Shown: positions 26,711-35,878 of the stretch, one piece after another | Layout: each line of letters begins with the position of its first letter | Position numbering within the stretch: position 1 is the first letter of the stretch | Origin: BP-191 sp035940575 | GTDB lineage: Bacteria > Actinomycetota > Actinomycetes > BP-191 | Direction: 5' to 3' | DNA: 64,000 nucleotides | Assembly (NCBI GenBank): GCA_035940575.1 | Contig: DASZER010000044.1 | Span: 36,983-100,982, forward strand | The notes under the pieces: model-generated | Databases searched by the model: none | What the model was told of the DNA's origin: nothing | Seen by the model: the letters and a program-made list of their open reading frames with translations, nothing else | Position numbers and translations under genes: made by a program

Positions 26711-28914
26711 CCGAACAGCCTCGGCAGCGTCGCCTCGTGCGCCTCGCGAAGCTCGCTCAGCGACACGGTGAGCTGGTCCTGCACCTCGATCGCGTCGCCG
26801 ACGACCACGCCGATCCGCGTGCACGGGAACCCGCGCGCCGCGCACATCTCCGTGAACCGCAGCTCCTCGCTGCGCGGCACCGCGACGAGCGCGCGCCCCG
26901 CCGACTCGGAGAACAGCGCCACGAACGGGTCCACGTCGTCGGCCAGCACGACGCGGGCGCCGTTGCCGCCGCGCAGGCACGACTCCACGAGCGCCTGCGC
27001 GAGGCCGCCGTCGGAGAGGTCGTGCGCGGCGGTCAGCATGCCGTCGCGCGAGGCGGCGACGAGGATCTCGCCGAGCGCCTTCTCGGCGTCGAGGTCGACC
27101 TTCGGCGGCGTGCCGCCGAGGTGGCGGTGGACGGTCCACGCCCACTCGGAGCCGCCGAGCTCGTCGCGCGTCTCGCCGAGCAGCAGCAGCGTGTCGCCCT
27201 CGTCGGTGAACGCGATCGGCGTGCGCCGCGTCACGTCGTCGAGGATGCCGAGGATGCCGACGACGGGCGTCGGGTTGATCGCGACGTCGCCGGTCTGGTT
27301 GTAGAACGACACGTTGCCGCCGATGACCGGCGTGCCCATGACCGCGCAGCCGTCGGCGAGGCCGCGTACGGCCTCCGCGAACTGCCACATCACCTCGGGG
27401 TCCTCGGGCGAGCCGAAGTTGAGGCAGTCGGTCGCGGCGATCGGCACGGCACCGGCGGCGGCGACGTTGCGGCACGCCTCGGCGAGCGCGAGCTGCGCGC
27501 CGGCGTACGGGTCCAGGCGGGTGTAGCGGCCGTTGCCGTCGAGGGCGAGCGCGACGCCCGCGCCGTCCTCGGTGAGGCGGACCACTCCCGCGTCCTCGGG
27601 GGCGGCGAGGACGGTGTTGCCCATGACGTAGCGGTCGTACTGGTCGGTGACCCACCGCTTGGAGGCGAGGTTGGGGCTCGCGACCATCGCGAGCAGCGTC
27701 TCGCGCAGCTCGTCGCCGGTGCGCGGCCTCGGGAGGCGGTCGGGGGTGTCGGCCTGGAGCGCGTCGAGGTCGGCCGGGCGGCGCATCGGGCGCTCGTAGA
27801 CCGGGCCGTCGTCGGCGAGCGCTCGCGGCGGCACGTCCACGACGACGTCACCGTGCCACGTGATCACGAGCCGGTCGCCGGACGTGACCTCGCCGATCGG
27901 CGTGGCGAGCGCGCCCCAGCGCTTGCAGGTGGCGAGCACCTCGTCGAGGTGCTCGGGCGTGACGATCGCGAGCATGCGCTCCTGCGACTCGCTCGCGAGC
28001 ACCTCGGTCGCCGTCATCGACGGCTCGCGCAGCGGCACCTTGTCGAGCTCGACGCGCATGCCGCCCGAGCCCTTCGCGGCGGTCTCGCTCGTCGCGCAGG
28101 TGAGGCCCGCGCCGCCGAGGTCCTGGATGCCCGTGACGAGGCCGCGCTCGTAGAGCTCCAGGCAGCACTCGATCAGGACCTTCTCGGTGAACGGGTCGCC
28201 GACCTGGACCGCGGGGCGGCGCGACTCGCTGCCCTCCTCGAACGTCGCGGACGCCAGCACGCTCACGCCGCCGATGCCGTCGCGGCCGGTCTTCGCGCCG
28301 ATGAGGACGACGACGTTGCCCTCGCCGCTGGCCTTCGCGAGGTGGAGCCGCTCGGTCGGGAGGACGCCGAGGCAGAGCGCGTTGACGAGCGGGTTGCCGG
28401 CGTACGTCGGGTCGAACGCGATCTCGCCGCCGACGTTGGGCAGGCCGAGGCAGTTGCCGTAGCCGCCGACGCCGGCGACCACGCCGTCGACGAGGCCCTT
28501 CGTCTCGGGCACGCCCGCGTCGCCGAAGCGCAGCGAGTCCATGACCGCGATCGGCCGCGCGCCCATCGCGAGGATGTCGCGCACGATGCCGCCGACGCCG
28601 GTGGCCGCGCCCTGGTAGGGCTCCACGAACGACGGGTGGTTGTGCGACTCGACCTTGAACGTCACCGCGAGCCCGTCGGCGACCTCGATCACGCCGGCGT
28701 TCTCGCCGATGCCCGCGAGCACGCGCTCGTTGGTCACCGCGGCGTCGCCGAAGCGGCGCAGGTGGACCTTCGAGGACTTGTAGGAGCAGTGCTCGCTCCA
28801 CATGATCGAGAACATCGCCAGCTCCTCGTCGGAGGGGCGGCGACCGAGGATCTCGACGATGCGGTCGTACTCGTCCCGCTTGAGGCCGAGCTCGGCGTAG
28901 GGCTGTTCCGTCAC
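26707..28914 (-). CDS. purL: Phosphoribosylformylglycinamidine synthase subunit PurL (small type)
   Basis: 735 residues. It is the ATP-dependent amidation subunit that makes FGAM from FGAR using ammonia from PurQ, with PurS in the complex. Motifs include MWSEHCSYKSSKVHLRRFG near the N-terminus, KVESHNHPSFVEPYQGAATGVGG, and the second half-repeat with DCLNFGSPEDPEVMWQF and IGGNVSFYNQT. The length is that of the Gram-positive PurL. GTG at 28914. It lies 10 bp after a membrane-protein gene and is coupled to the next gene by GTGA. Confidence 0.97.
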   Translation of the reverse strand: MTEQPYAELGLKRDEYDRIVEILGRRPSDEELAMFSIMWSEHCSYKSSKVHLRRFGDAAVTNERVLAGIGENAGVIEVADGLAVTFKVESHNHPSFVEPYQGAATGVGGIVRDILAMGARPIAVMDSLRFGDAGVPETKGLVDGVVAGVGGYGNCLGLPNVGGEIAFDPTYAGNPLVNALCLGVLPTERLHLAKASGEGNVVVLIGAKTGRDGIGGVSVLASATFEEGSESRRPAVQVGDPFTEKVLIECCLELYERGLVTGIQDLGGAGLTCATSETAAKGSGGMRVELDKVPLREPSMTATEVLASESQERMLAIVTPEHLDEVLATCKRWGALATPIGEVTSGDRLVITWHGDVVVDVPPRALADDGPVYERPMRRPADLDALQADTPDRLPRPRTGDELRETLLAMVASPNLASKRWVTDQYDRYVMGNTVLAAPEDAGVVRLTEDGAGVALALDGNGRYTRLDPYAGAQLALAEACRNVAAAGAVPIAATDCLNFGSPEDPEVMWQFAEAVRGLADGCAVMGTPVIGGNVSFYNQTGDVAINPTPVVGILGILDDVTRRTPIAFTDEGDTLLLLGETRDELGGSEWAWTVHRHLGGTPPKVDLDAEKALGEILVAASRDGMLTAAHDLSDGGLAQALVESCLRGGNGARVVLADDVDPFVALFSESAGRALVAVPRSEELRFTEMCAARGFPCTRIGVVVGDAIEVQDQLTVSLSELREAHEATLPRLFG

Positions 28915-28923
28915 GCCCGCAGC

Positions 28924-29733
28924 CTACAGAGGCTTCGCGCGGGCGAGGTGCCAGCCGGCGAGGCCGCAGAGGCCCACGCCGAGGGCGTTCGCCAGGCCGT
29001 GGGTGCGCGCCATCTCCTCGAGCGTCGGGTGCGCGAACCCGAGCGCCTCGCCCGCCGCCCACCACATGGCCAGCGCCATCGTCAGCGGCAGCGCGAGGGA
29101 GGCGACGAGGAGGAGGACGTTGGGGCGCAGCCGGAACAGCACGTGGCTCGTCGCGAGCAGGCCCGCCGTGAGGATGCTCGCGCCGGCCAGCTCGACGTAC
29201 TCGCCCGTGAAGAAGCCGACGAACGTCACCGCCGTCCCGAGCGGCACCGCCCACGCGGCGACGCTCGCGACGCGGCTCGCGGGCGCCGCCTGCGCCGTGA
29301 GCGCGGCGACGATGACGGCGGCGAACGCCGCGAAGTGGAAGTGCGCGACCGTCAGGCCGTGGATCGCGAGCGGGAAGCCGAGCGCCTCCTTGCCCGCCCG
29401 CTCCGCGACCAGGCTCGTCGCCGCGACCGTCAGCGACAGGCCCGCGAACGCGGCCGCCATCTCGTTCGTCGTGATCCGGCGCGCGAGGAGCGCTCGCAGC
29501 GCGCGGACGGCGGCGAGCACGGCGATGGTCGCGCAGGCGATGGCGTACGGCATCACCATGGCGACGGCGACGTTCTCGCCGCGCGGCTGGAGCAGGCCCC
29601 AGCCCGCCATGAGCGCGGGGAACGGCCAGATCGGGGCGTACCTGCGCACGCCGGGGGTGGCGAGCAGCAGCAGCCCGAGCGGCGCGACGACGACCATGCC
29701 GAGCACCGAGAGGACGCCGACGAGACCAGGCAC
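28924..29733 (-). CDS. YndJ-like integral membrane protein
   Basis: 269 residues, about eight hydrophobic segments spread along the length. The motifs HGLTVAHFHFAAFA and EMARTHGLANALGVGLCGL resemble the Bacillus YndJ family; the His residues within membrane segments could bind metal. Function is not known. GTG start at 29733. It sits 10 bp upstream of purL and 10 bp downstream of the NYN gene, so it is in the same transcription unit. Confidence 0.7.
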   Translation of the reverse strand: MPGLVGVLSVLGMVVVAPLGLLLLATPGVRRYAPIWPFPALMAGWGLLQPRGENVAVAMVMPYAIACATIAVLAAVRALRALLARRITTNEMAAAFAGLSLTVAATSLVAERAGKEALGFPLAIHGLTVAHFHFAAFAAVIVAALTAQAAPASRVASVAAWAVPLGTAVTFVGFFTGEYVELAGASILTAGLLATSHVLFRLRPNVLLLVASLALPLTMALAMWWAAGEALGFAHPTLEEMARTHGLANALGVGLCGLAGWHLARAKPL

Positions 29734-29743
29734 GCCGCCGACC

Positions 29744-30448
29744 CTACGGGTGCGGCGCCCCCGCCGCGACGGGGGTGCGGTAGTCCGTCAGGTCGCGGCA
29801 CGCCACGAACACGGACTCGCCGAGACGCGTGTTCCAGACGGGCCGCGACCGGTCGGCGGGATGGATCCGGTAGCCGAACCCGCGCGTGTCGTGCCACCAG
29901 CAGAACGTCTCGACCTTGGCGGTTCCGAGGCGCCGGATCTCGTCGAGCACCGGCGCGAGGTCGCTGTCCGACGACGCGACGATCACGAGGTCGACGGCCG
30001 GGTCCTGCGCCGCACGGACGGCCGACAGCGCGCAGAGGACGTCGATGCCCTTCTCCCTTGGCGGCCCCACGACGATCCGCCGTCCGGCCGCGTCGGTGAC
30101 GAAGCGACCCGAGCCGTCCCGCTGGTACTCGTACTTCAGCGGCCGCAGCGTGACGGTGACGCGCTTGTCCCGCTCCCACTGCACCTGCTGCCGCAACGAC
30201 CGCGCGTAGGCGTCCTGATCGTGCTCCGGCGTCGGCTGCCCACGGAACACCTCCACCGCCCGTAGGACGGCGTGCGGCGACCCGGGCCGCTGCGCGGCGT
30301 TGCGCTCACGGATGAGGTGCTGGGCGAACAGCAGCGGATCGACCAGTGACTCGTGCGCAGGCAGGTGCCGCGTCGAGTCGTAGAGGTGGTGACCGACGAG
30401 GTGGACGTTCTGGTAGTCCATGACGACGACGGCGCGCAGGTCGTTCAC
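29744..30448 (-). CDS. NYN (PIN-like) domain putative ribonuclease
   Basis: 234 residues. The N-terminal MDYQNVHL and the later DLVIVASSDSDLAPVLDEI are the two acidic motifs of the NYN/PIN-like nuclease fold, which uses clustered aspartates and Mg2+ to cut RNA. A basic/aromatic insert (RVTVTLRPLKYEYQRDG) lies between them, and KGIDVLCALSA supplies a further Asp. No antitoxin-like partner is adjacent. GTG at 30448; an ATG nine codons further on is an alternative. A strong terminator separates it from purQ, so it has its own promoter or depends on read-through. Confidence 0.8.
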   Translation of the reverse strand: MNDLRAVVVMDYQNVHLVGHHLYDSTRHLPAHESLVDPLLFAQHLIRERNAAQRPGSPHAVLRAVEVFRGQPTPEHDQDAYARSLRQQVQWERDKRVTVTLRPLKYEYQRDGSGRFVTDAAGRRIVVGPPREKGIDVLCALSAVRAAQDPAVDLVIVASSDSDLAPVLDEIRRLGTAKVETFCWWHDTRGFGYRIHPADRSRPVWNTRLGESVFVACRDLTDYRTPVAAGAPHP

Positions 30449-30467
30449 GTACGGCTCCCCCGAGACG

Positions 30468-30500
30468 AAAAAGCCCCGCCAGTCCCGAAGGACGGCGGGG
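30468..30500 (-). terminator. Rho-independent terminator after purQ
   Basis: Stem CCCCGCC-A-GTCC, loop CGAA, GGACGGCGGGG (30474-30500), followed on the minus strand by a run of five T (30468-30472). It is a classic intrinsic terminator 45 bp beyond purQ. Confidence 0.88.
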
Positions 30501-30544
30501 AGTAATGAGGCAATGGTACATACCCACTAGGACCGGAGCAAGGG

Positions 30545-31225
30545 TCAGACGCGGGTGGTCAACGTCTCCAGGACGCTGGTGAAGAAGCCGAGGCCGTCGG
30601 TGCCGGGGCCGGTGAGCGCCTCGACGGCGTGCTCCGGGTGCGGCATGAGGCCGACGACGTTGCCGTCCTCGTTGGCGATACCGGCGATGTCGCGAACGGA
30701 GCCGTTCGGGTTGGCGTCGAGGTAGCGGGCTACGACGCGGCCCTCGGCCTCGAGCATGTCGAGGGTGTGCTCGTCGGCGTAGTACCGGCCCTCGCCGTTC
30801 TTGACCACGATCGTGACCTCGTCGCCCTCGGCGTAGCCGTTCGTCCACGCGGTCTTGGCGGTCTCGATCCGCACGCGCTGGTCGAGGCAGGTGAAGCGCC
30901 GGCCCGCGTTGCGCATCAGCGCGCCGGGCAGCAGGTGGGACTCGCAGAGCACCTGGAAGCCGTTGCAGATGCCGAGGACGGGGCCGCCGCCGCGGGCGAA
31001 GGAGACGACCTCCTCCATCACCGGCGAGAAGCGGGCGATGGCGCCGCAGCGCAGGTAGTCGCCGTAGGAGAACCCGCCCGGCAGGATCACGGCGTCGACG
31101 CCGTGCAGCGTGCGGTCGGCGTGCCAGAGGCTGACGGCTTCGCCGCCCGCGAGGCCGACGGCGCGCAGCGCGTCCTTGTCGTCCAGCGATCCGGGGAACG
31201 TCACGACGCCGACGCGGGGTGCCAT
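30545..31225 (-). CDS. purQ: Phosphoribosylformylglycinamidine synthase subunit PurQ (glutaminase)
   Basis: 226 residues, class I glutamine amidotransferase. The nucleophile Cys lies in VLGICNGFQVL, the His/Glu of the triad in LMPHPEHAVEAL, and VVTFPGSLDDKDAL is at the N-terminus. It supplies ammonia to PurL. Start is ATG at 31225. Unlike the usual purSQL run, it is separated from purS by a membrane metallopeptidase gene and an opposite-strand gene, and from purL by a terminator and two genes. Confidence 0.97.
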   Translation of the reverse strand: MAPRVGVVTFPGSLDDKDALRAVGLAGGEAVSLWHADRTLHGVDAVILPGGFSYGDYLRCGAIARFSPVMEEVVSFARGGGPVLGICNGFQVLCESHLLPGALMRNAGRRFTCLDQRVRIETAKTAWTNGYAEGDEVTIVVKNGEGRYYADEHTLDMLEAEGRVVARYLDANPNGSVRDIAGIANEDGNVVGLMPHPEHAVEALTGPGTDGLGFFTSVLETLTTRV

Positions 31226-31342
31226 GACTCCAGGGTACCTGGACGATCTCGCGCCAACCTCTGGACGGCGCCGAGAAGGAAACCCCACAATCCCCGCAGA
31301 ACTACCACTCGTCACCCCCAGGCCACCCCCGCAAGGACCCCC

Positions 31343-31867
31343 GTGAAGCTCCGGTCCCTCGTTCCCGCGTCGCTCGCGCTCGCCTGCGCGATCGCGATGC
31401 CGTCGACGGCCGCCCCGGGCGTGGCGATGGACGGGGTGCGGCGCACGCACTCGACGTACGAGGGCCAGGTGAGCGACCCGGCGTTCTCGCTGGAGAGCGC
31501 GATCGTCGGCGAGGCCAGCCGCGCGGACTGCTCGGCGACGTCGTGCGACGCGACGCCGGTACGCCTCACGGTCCCGAAGGGCAGCGCGGGCGGCCGCTTC
31601 AAGGCCGTCGTCACGATGCCGCCGCAGCTCGCCGTGTCGATCGGCGTCTACGACGCCAAGGGCTCGCGGGTCGCGTACACCGACATCCCGAGCGGCGGGT
31701 GGGCGTGCTGCCAGTCGCTGCCGTACTCCCAGCTCACCGTGACGATCGCGCGGCTGCCCGCCGGCAGCTACACGGTCGTGATCTTCGACCGCGCGGGCCA
31801 GGGGACGTTCACCGTCGACCTCGACTACAAGGCGAACCCCCCCGCCCGCGAGCGCGGCAAGAGCTAG
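31343..31867 (+). CDS. Small secreted protein with PPC-like beta domain
   Basis: 174 residues. A signal peptide (MKLRSLVPASLALACAIAM, cleaved after STA) is followed by a compact beta-rich domain ending RLPAGSYTVVIFDRAGQGTF, reminiscent of pre-peptidase C-terminal or PPC-type domains of secreted proteins. There are four cysteines (DCSATSCD, ACCQ). It starts at GTG 31343 with AAGGA upstream. It is on the opposite strand to the purine genes and its stop overlaps that of the metallopeptidase gene by 4 bp. Function unknown. Confidence 0.75.
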   Translation: MKLRSLVPASLALACAIAMPSTAAPGVAMDGVRRTHSTYEGQVSDPAFSLESAIVGEASRADCSATSCDATPVRLTVPKGSAGGRFKAVVTMPPQLAVSIGVYDAKGSRVAYTDIPSGGWACCQSLPYSQLTVTIARLPAGSYTVVIFDRAGQGTFTVDLDYKANPPARERGKS

Positions 31868-32610
31868 GACGCGTAGCCCGCGTTCCGCAGCCCCCGCAAC
31901 GCCTTCTCGTCCCCGTCCTCGACGATCCGCTGCGCGTCCGTGCAGCCGCGGAACGCGTCGGGCCGCGGCACCGTACGGCACGCCTGCCACTCGGCCTTGC
32001 GCGCGTCGAGCTCGTCGGCGGCGCCGTACGAGGTCGAGCCCGCGTGCATGATCTCGTGCGCGATCACCGGCAGCAGGAAGCCCTTGAACTGCCCGCCCCC
32101 GCGCAGGAACGAGTCGCTGACCAGCACGCGCGGCGGCGGTCCCGGCAGCGTCGTGGACAGCTCGCCGGTGCGCCCGAAGTTGGCGAACGACACGATCGCG
32201 CCCTGCCGCGCCAGCGCGACGATGCGCTCGCCGAGCTCTTCGTCGTACGGCGCGATCCTGTTGAGGTTCTTGCAGAGGCCCGACACGACCTCCTCGAGCA
32301 GAGGACCGGTGTCCGGACCGCCCTGGACCTTGAGCCCGCCTACGGAGCGGCACGGCACCTCGCGCACGGGCGCGTCGGGCAGCTCGACGCGGCCGACGTT
32401 GTGCGTCTGGCCCGCGACCGGGGGCGAGCGGCGCTCGTAGAGCGGCTGCTCCTCGAAGCCGAAGATCGCCTTCAACGCCAGCGCCGCGACGGCGAGGAAC
32501 GCCACGAACGTCAGCCCAGCACCGACCCGGAACCACAGCGGCAGCCGCGGCCAGGGCCGCGGGACGTTCGGGCGCTTCCCCTGGCCCACGGCCGGAGGCG
32601 CAACGCTCAC
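31864..32610 (-). CDS. Membrane-anchored zinc metallopeptidase-like protein (HEIMH)
   Basis: 248 residues. A Pro-rich cytoplasmic segment, one transmembrane helix (~28-50), then an extracellular domain. The motif PVIAHEIMHAGSTS at about residue 185 is an HExxH zinc site, and the glutamate in DELDARKAEW about 20 residues on is a likely third ligand, so the active-site set looks intact. Four later cysteines may make disulfides. GTG at 32610 overlaps the purS stop (GTGA), an unusual coupling of a surface peptidase to a purine subunit. Substrate unknown. Confidence 0.75.
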   Translation of the reverse strand: MSVAPPAVGQGKRPNVPRPWPRLPLWFRVGAGLTFVAFLAVAALALKAIFGFEEQPLYERRSPPVAGQTHNVGRVELPDAPVREVPCRSVGGLKVQGGPDTGPLLEEVVSGLCKNLNRIAPYDEELGERIVALARQGAIVSFANFGRTGELSTTLPGPPPRVLVSDSFLRGGGQFKGFLLPVIAHEIMHAGSTSYGAADELDARKAEWQACRTVPRPDAFRGCTDAQRIVEDGDEKALRGLRNAGYAS

Positions 32611-32855
32611 GCGCCGTCGACCTTCACGGTGAAGTCCTCGATGACGGGGTTGGCGAGCAGCTTCTCCGCCATGGCGCGCACGTCGGCGAGCCGCTGCTCG
32701 TCGATCTCGCCGGAGAGCTCGATCTCGAAGTGCTTGCCGACGCGGACGCCATCGACGCCGGTGAAGCCGAGGGCGGGCAGCGCGTTCGCGACGGCCTGGC
32801 CCTGCGGGTCGAGGATCTCGGGCTTGAGGGTGACGTCGACTACGACGCGGGGCAC
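32607..32855 (-). CDS. purS: Phosphoribosylformylglycinamidine synthase subunit PurS
   Basis: 82 residues, normal for the family. It begins MPRVVVDVTLKPEILDPQGQ and contains VRVGKHFEIEL, the conserved core of the small dimeric subunit that links PurL and PurQ and channels ammonia. GAAGGAG lies 8 bp before the GTG at 32855. It is followed, with a 4-bp overlap, by the metallopeptidase gene rather than by purQ. Confidence 0.96.
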   Translation of the reverse strand: MPRVVVDVTLKPEILDPQGQAVANALPALGFTGVDGVRVGKHFEIELSGEIDEQRLADVRAMAEKLLANPVIEDFTVKVDGA

Positions 32856-32888
32856 GGCGGGCTCCTTCGGCTGGCTTCGCCGCCGACC

Positions 32889-33806
32889 CTACCGGCGCGG
32901 GGTGCGGGACTTCAGCACGAGGTCGTACTCCTCGTGGTAGGTGATCGTCCCCCACGGCGTCACGACCTCCGCGTCGACGCGGCTGGCCTGGCGGACGACG
33001 TACGGGCCGTCGAGGGCGATCCAGAAGTCCTGCGGGTTGGTGCCGCGGTTGGTGCCGGTCAGCGTCGTGTCGTAGTGGACGTGCAGCGCGCGGGTGCCGC
33101 CGACGGTCTCGACGCCGACGACGGTCGCGACGGTCGCGGCCTTGGCGTCGGCCGTCGTGCAGTCGAACGACCACCGGCGCACGCCGGGCGGCGGGCGCAG
33201 GTAGGAGGTGCCGTAGCAGCGGTAGTCGCGCGTCTCGGACTGGCCGAAGAAGCGGTGGAACGACTTGTACGCCGTGACCTTGGTGTGGTCGCTCGCCGCG
33301 CAGACGCTGACGTCGTCCCAGCGGTCCTCGTTCGCGTCCCAGCGCACGCTCGACCCGCACGGCACGTGGCGGACCGTGAGGCTCGTCTCGCGCGGGTAGT
33401 CGTGGCGGGCGCGCGGGACGCCGGCGTCGGCGGTCTCGTAGCCGGTGGTGGCGTAGGCGTAGACGCCTGCGGGCGTGCGGTTGTCGGGGTCGGCGGGAGG
33501 CTCCGCGGCCGGGCCGCCCGGGCCCGGCGTGACGCCGGGTGCCGAGGTCGCGCCGGGACGGGGCGACGTGCCCGGCGCGGCGGTCGAGCCCGGCGACGTG
33601 CCCGGCGTGGCGCCGCTGGCGGTCGCGGTCGGCACGGCCGTCGGCGACGCGCCGGGGGCGCCGGGCGTGGGCGACGCGGAGCGGAAGCGTTCGACGGCCT
33701 CGTCGATCGTCACGGGGCGCGAGTCGTCGAGGTGGCGTACGCCTAGCATCCCCACGCCGCCGCCGAGCGCGACGGCGACGCCGATGGCGACGAGCTTGGG
33801 ACCCAC
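32889..33806 (-). CDS. Secreted or membrane-anchored protein with Pro/Thr/Gly linker
   Basis: 305 residues. The N-terminal hydrophobic segment (KLVAIGVAVALGGGVGML) is a signal peptide or anchor. A ~70-residue low-complexity Pro/Gly/Thr/Ala linker (residues ~45-110) leads to a globular extracellular domain of ~190 residues. That domain has five cysteines (HVPCGSS, SVCAAS, YRCYGT, FDCTT and one more) and aromatic-rich strands (FHRFFGQSETRDYRCYG). I do not recognise it. GTG start at 33806. It lies between purS and purC in the same direction, with 33-51 bp gaps. Confidence 0.75.
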   Translation of the reverse strand: MGPKLVAIGVAVALGGGVGMLGVRHLDDSRPVTIDEAVERFRSASPTPGAPGASPTAVPTATASGATPGTSPGSTAAPGTSPRPGATSAPGVTPGPGGPAAEPPADPDNRTPAGVYAYATTGYETADAGVPRARHDYPRETSLTVRHVPCGSSVRWDANEDRWDDVSVCAASDHTKVTAYKSFHRFFGQSETRDYRCYGTSYLRPPPGVRRWSFDCTTADAKAATVATVVGVETVGGTRALHVHYDTTLTGTNRGTNPQDFWIALDGPYVVRQASRVDAEVVTPWGTITYHEEYDLVLKSRTPRR

Positions 33807-33857
33807 GTGCGGAGACTTCCCGGTGTGACCCGGGTCACCTACCGGCTGTGACGCGGA

Positions 33858-34769
33858 TCACACCCCGCGCAGGTACGAGTCGAACGACGAGCCGGTGAGC
33901 CGCTCGTACGCCTCGACGTACTTCGCCCGCGTCTGCTCCACGACCTCGGCCGGCAGCTCCGGCGGGTCGCTCTCCATGTCCCAGTCGCTGGCCTTGAGCC
34001 AGTCGCGGACGTACTGCTTGTCGTACGACGGCTGCGCCTGCCCGGGCTCGTACGTGTCCGCGGGCCAGAACCGCGACGAGTCCGGCGTCAGCACCTCGTC
34101 GGCCAGCGTCAGCGTGCCGGCGGCGTCGCGCCCGAACTCGAACTTGGTGTCGGCCAGGATGATGCCCTTGCTCTCCGCGTGCCTGCTCGCGGTCTCGAAG
34201 ATCGAGAGCGTCAGGCGCTTGAGCTCGTCGACGAGCTCGCGTCCGACGGCCGCGGCGGCGGTCTCCTCGGAGATGTTCTCGTCGTGCAGGCCGATCTCGG
34301 CCTTGGTGCTCGGCGTGAACAGCGGCTCGGGCAGCCTGCTGCCGTCGACCAGGCCGCTCGGCAGCGGGATGCCGCAGACCTCGCCGGTCTTCATGTAGTC
34401 CTTGAGGCCCGAGCCGGTGAGGTAGCCGCGCGCGACGCACTCCACGAGCACCATGTCGAGCCGCTTGCACAGCATCGAACGGCCGCGGAGCTGGTCGGCG
34501 TACGGCTGCAGCTCGGCCGGGTAGTCGGCGACCTTGGTCGTGACGATGTGGTTGGGCACCAGGTCGCTGAGCAGGTCGAACCAGAACAGCGACAGGCCCG
34601 TCAGGACGGCGCCCTTGTCGGGGATCGGCGTCGGCAGCACGTAGTCGAACGCGCTGATGCGGTCCGAGGCGACGAGCAGGATCGCGTCGTCGCCGACCGC
34701 GAACAGCTCACGGACCTTGCCGGAGCCGAGGTGGGTGAGACCGGCGAACTCTTCGTTGGCGAGCGGCAT
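33858..34769 (-). CDS. purC: Phosphoribosylaminoimidazole-succinocarboxamide synthase
   Basis: 303 residues. It ligates aspartate to CAIR with ATP to form SAICAR. Motifs include GSGKVRELF, VASDRISAFDYVLPTPIPDK and KAEIGLHDENIS, with WLKASDWDMES near the end. The length matches the longer actinobacterial/yeast-type PurC. ATG at 34769. The frameshifted lipoprotein gene lies 16 bp upstream in the same direction. Confidence 0.97.
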   Translation of the reverse strand: MPLANEEFAGLTHLGSGKVRELFAVGDDAILLVASDRISAFDYVLPTPIPDKGAVLTGLSLFWFDLLSDLVPNHIVTTKVADYPAELQPYADQLRGRSMLCKRLDMVLVECVARGYLTGSGLKDYMKTGEVCGIPLPSGLVDGSRLPEPLFTPSTKAEIGLHDENISEETAAAAVGRELVDELKRLTLSIFETASRHAESKGIILADTKFEFGRDAAGTLTLADEVLTPDSSRFWPADTYEPGQAQPSYDKQYVRDWLKASDWDMESDPPELPAEVVEQTRAKYVEAYERLTGSSFDSYLRGV

Positions 34770-34785
34770 GGCGGCATTCTCGCAT

Positions 34786-35845
34786 CTACGACGGCGACCA
34801 TGCCGCGAGGCGCACGCCGGTGGCGACCCGGCGTGTCCCGACCGTCAGGATGCCGTCGGCGGAGACGGTCGCGAGGTCGCCGTCGGGGCCCTTCGCGGCC
34901 CAGGCCGCGCCGCGCGCGACGGGCGTCCACCTGGTGCCCTCGACGGCGTACGCCGCGCCCCGCAGGACCTGGCCCGAGCACGACTGCATCTCCGTGCCGA
35001 ACCCGACGACGGTCCGCCCGTCCGCCCCCGTCGTGACGCTGTGCACGAGCGTCCAGACGTCGTCGCCGAGCGTCGGCGCGGCAGCCATGGGCACGGCGCG
35101 GCCGGTCGTGAGGTCGCGGACCGCGGCGCCGTAGGACAGCGTGCACTCGTCCTCGCTGCCCGTGCCGCGCATGCCCGTGCCGTACACGAGCCTGCGCCCG
35201 TCCCTGGTCAGCGGTGAACAGCCGCGTCACCCCGCCGCCGGCGCGGAGGTCATACACGGTGTCGCCCTCCTCGCCGTACGACGCCACGAGGACCCGGCCG
35301 CCGGCCGCGGCGACGAGGCGCGCGTAGCCGACGCCAGCGATCGGCGTGGCCGAAGGCTCGCCGCCGCGCAGGACCAGGTCGGGGTCGATCCGCAGCAGCC
35401 GCGAACGCTCGTTCGCGTCCACCACGACGAACCCGTCGCCGGCCGCCTCGATCGCGTCGGCGTCGACGTCGCGGGAGGTCCACTCGCGGAAGCCGTGGCC
35501 CGCCAGGTCGCGCACGCCGAGGACGAACGACCCGTCGACGTCCGGCGAGACCCACGCGGCGTACCGGCCCGCGGCCGACACCGCGAGGTCGCGTACGCCG
35601 CTCGCCCTCGCGAGGCGGCGGGGCGTGCCGTGGCGAGGCAGGTGGTAGACGGCGTCGTCGGTGGCGTAGACGAGGCCGCCGTGCACCTCGCCGCCCGTCG
35701 GCTCGACCGGCTCGGGTGTACGAGTCGCCGGCGCGGTCGTGGACGGCGCGGCGGTAGTCGGTGCGGCCGTGGGCACCGGCGCGCCGCCGCGGGTGCAGCC
35801 GGCGGCCGCCAGCGCGAGGACGAGCAGCGGCCCGAGACGTCTCAT
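34786..35845 (-). pseudogene. Lipoprotein gene (beta-propeller-like) interrupted by a +1 frameshift
   Basis: It starts MRRLGPLLVLALAAAGC, a clear lipoprotein signal with Cys at 17, then a Thr/Pro linker and a repeat-rich domain resembling secreted propellers (HGGLVYATDDAVYHLPRHG, GFVVVDANERSRLLRIDPD). In the first frame the sense ends at ...VTRLFT near 35213. The matching continuation (LTRDGRRLVYGTGMRGTG ...) is in the next frame and runs to a stop at 34786. The span of 1060 nt is one base too long, and omitting a single G/C at about 35212 restores a continuous 352-residue protein. It is either a real mutation or a sequencing error. Confidence 0.7.
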
Positions 35846-35878
35846 GGCCCCTAGACGCCCGGGAGGGTGCTCGGGTTG

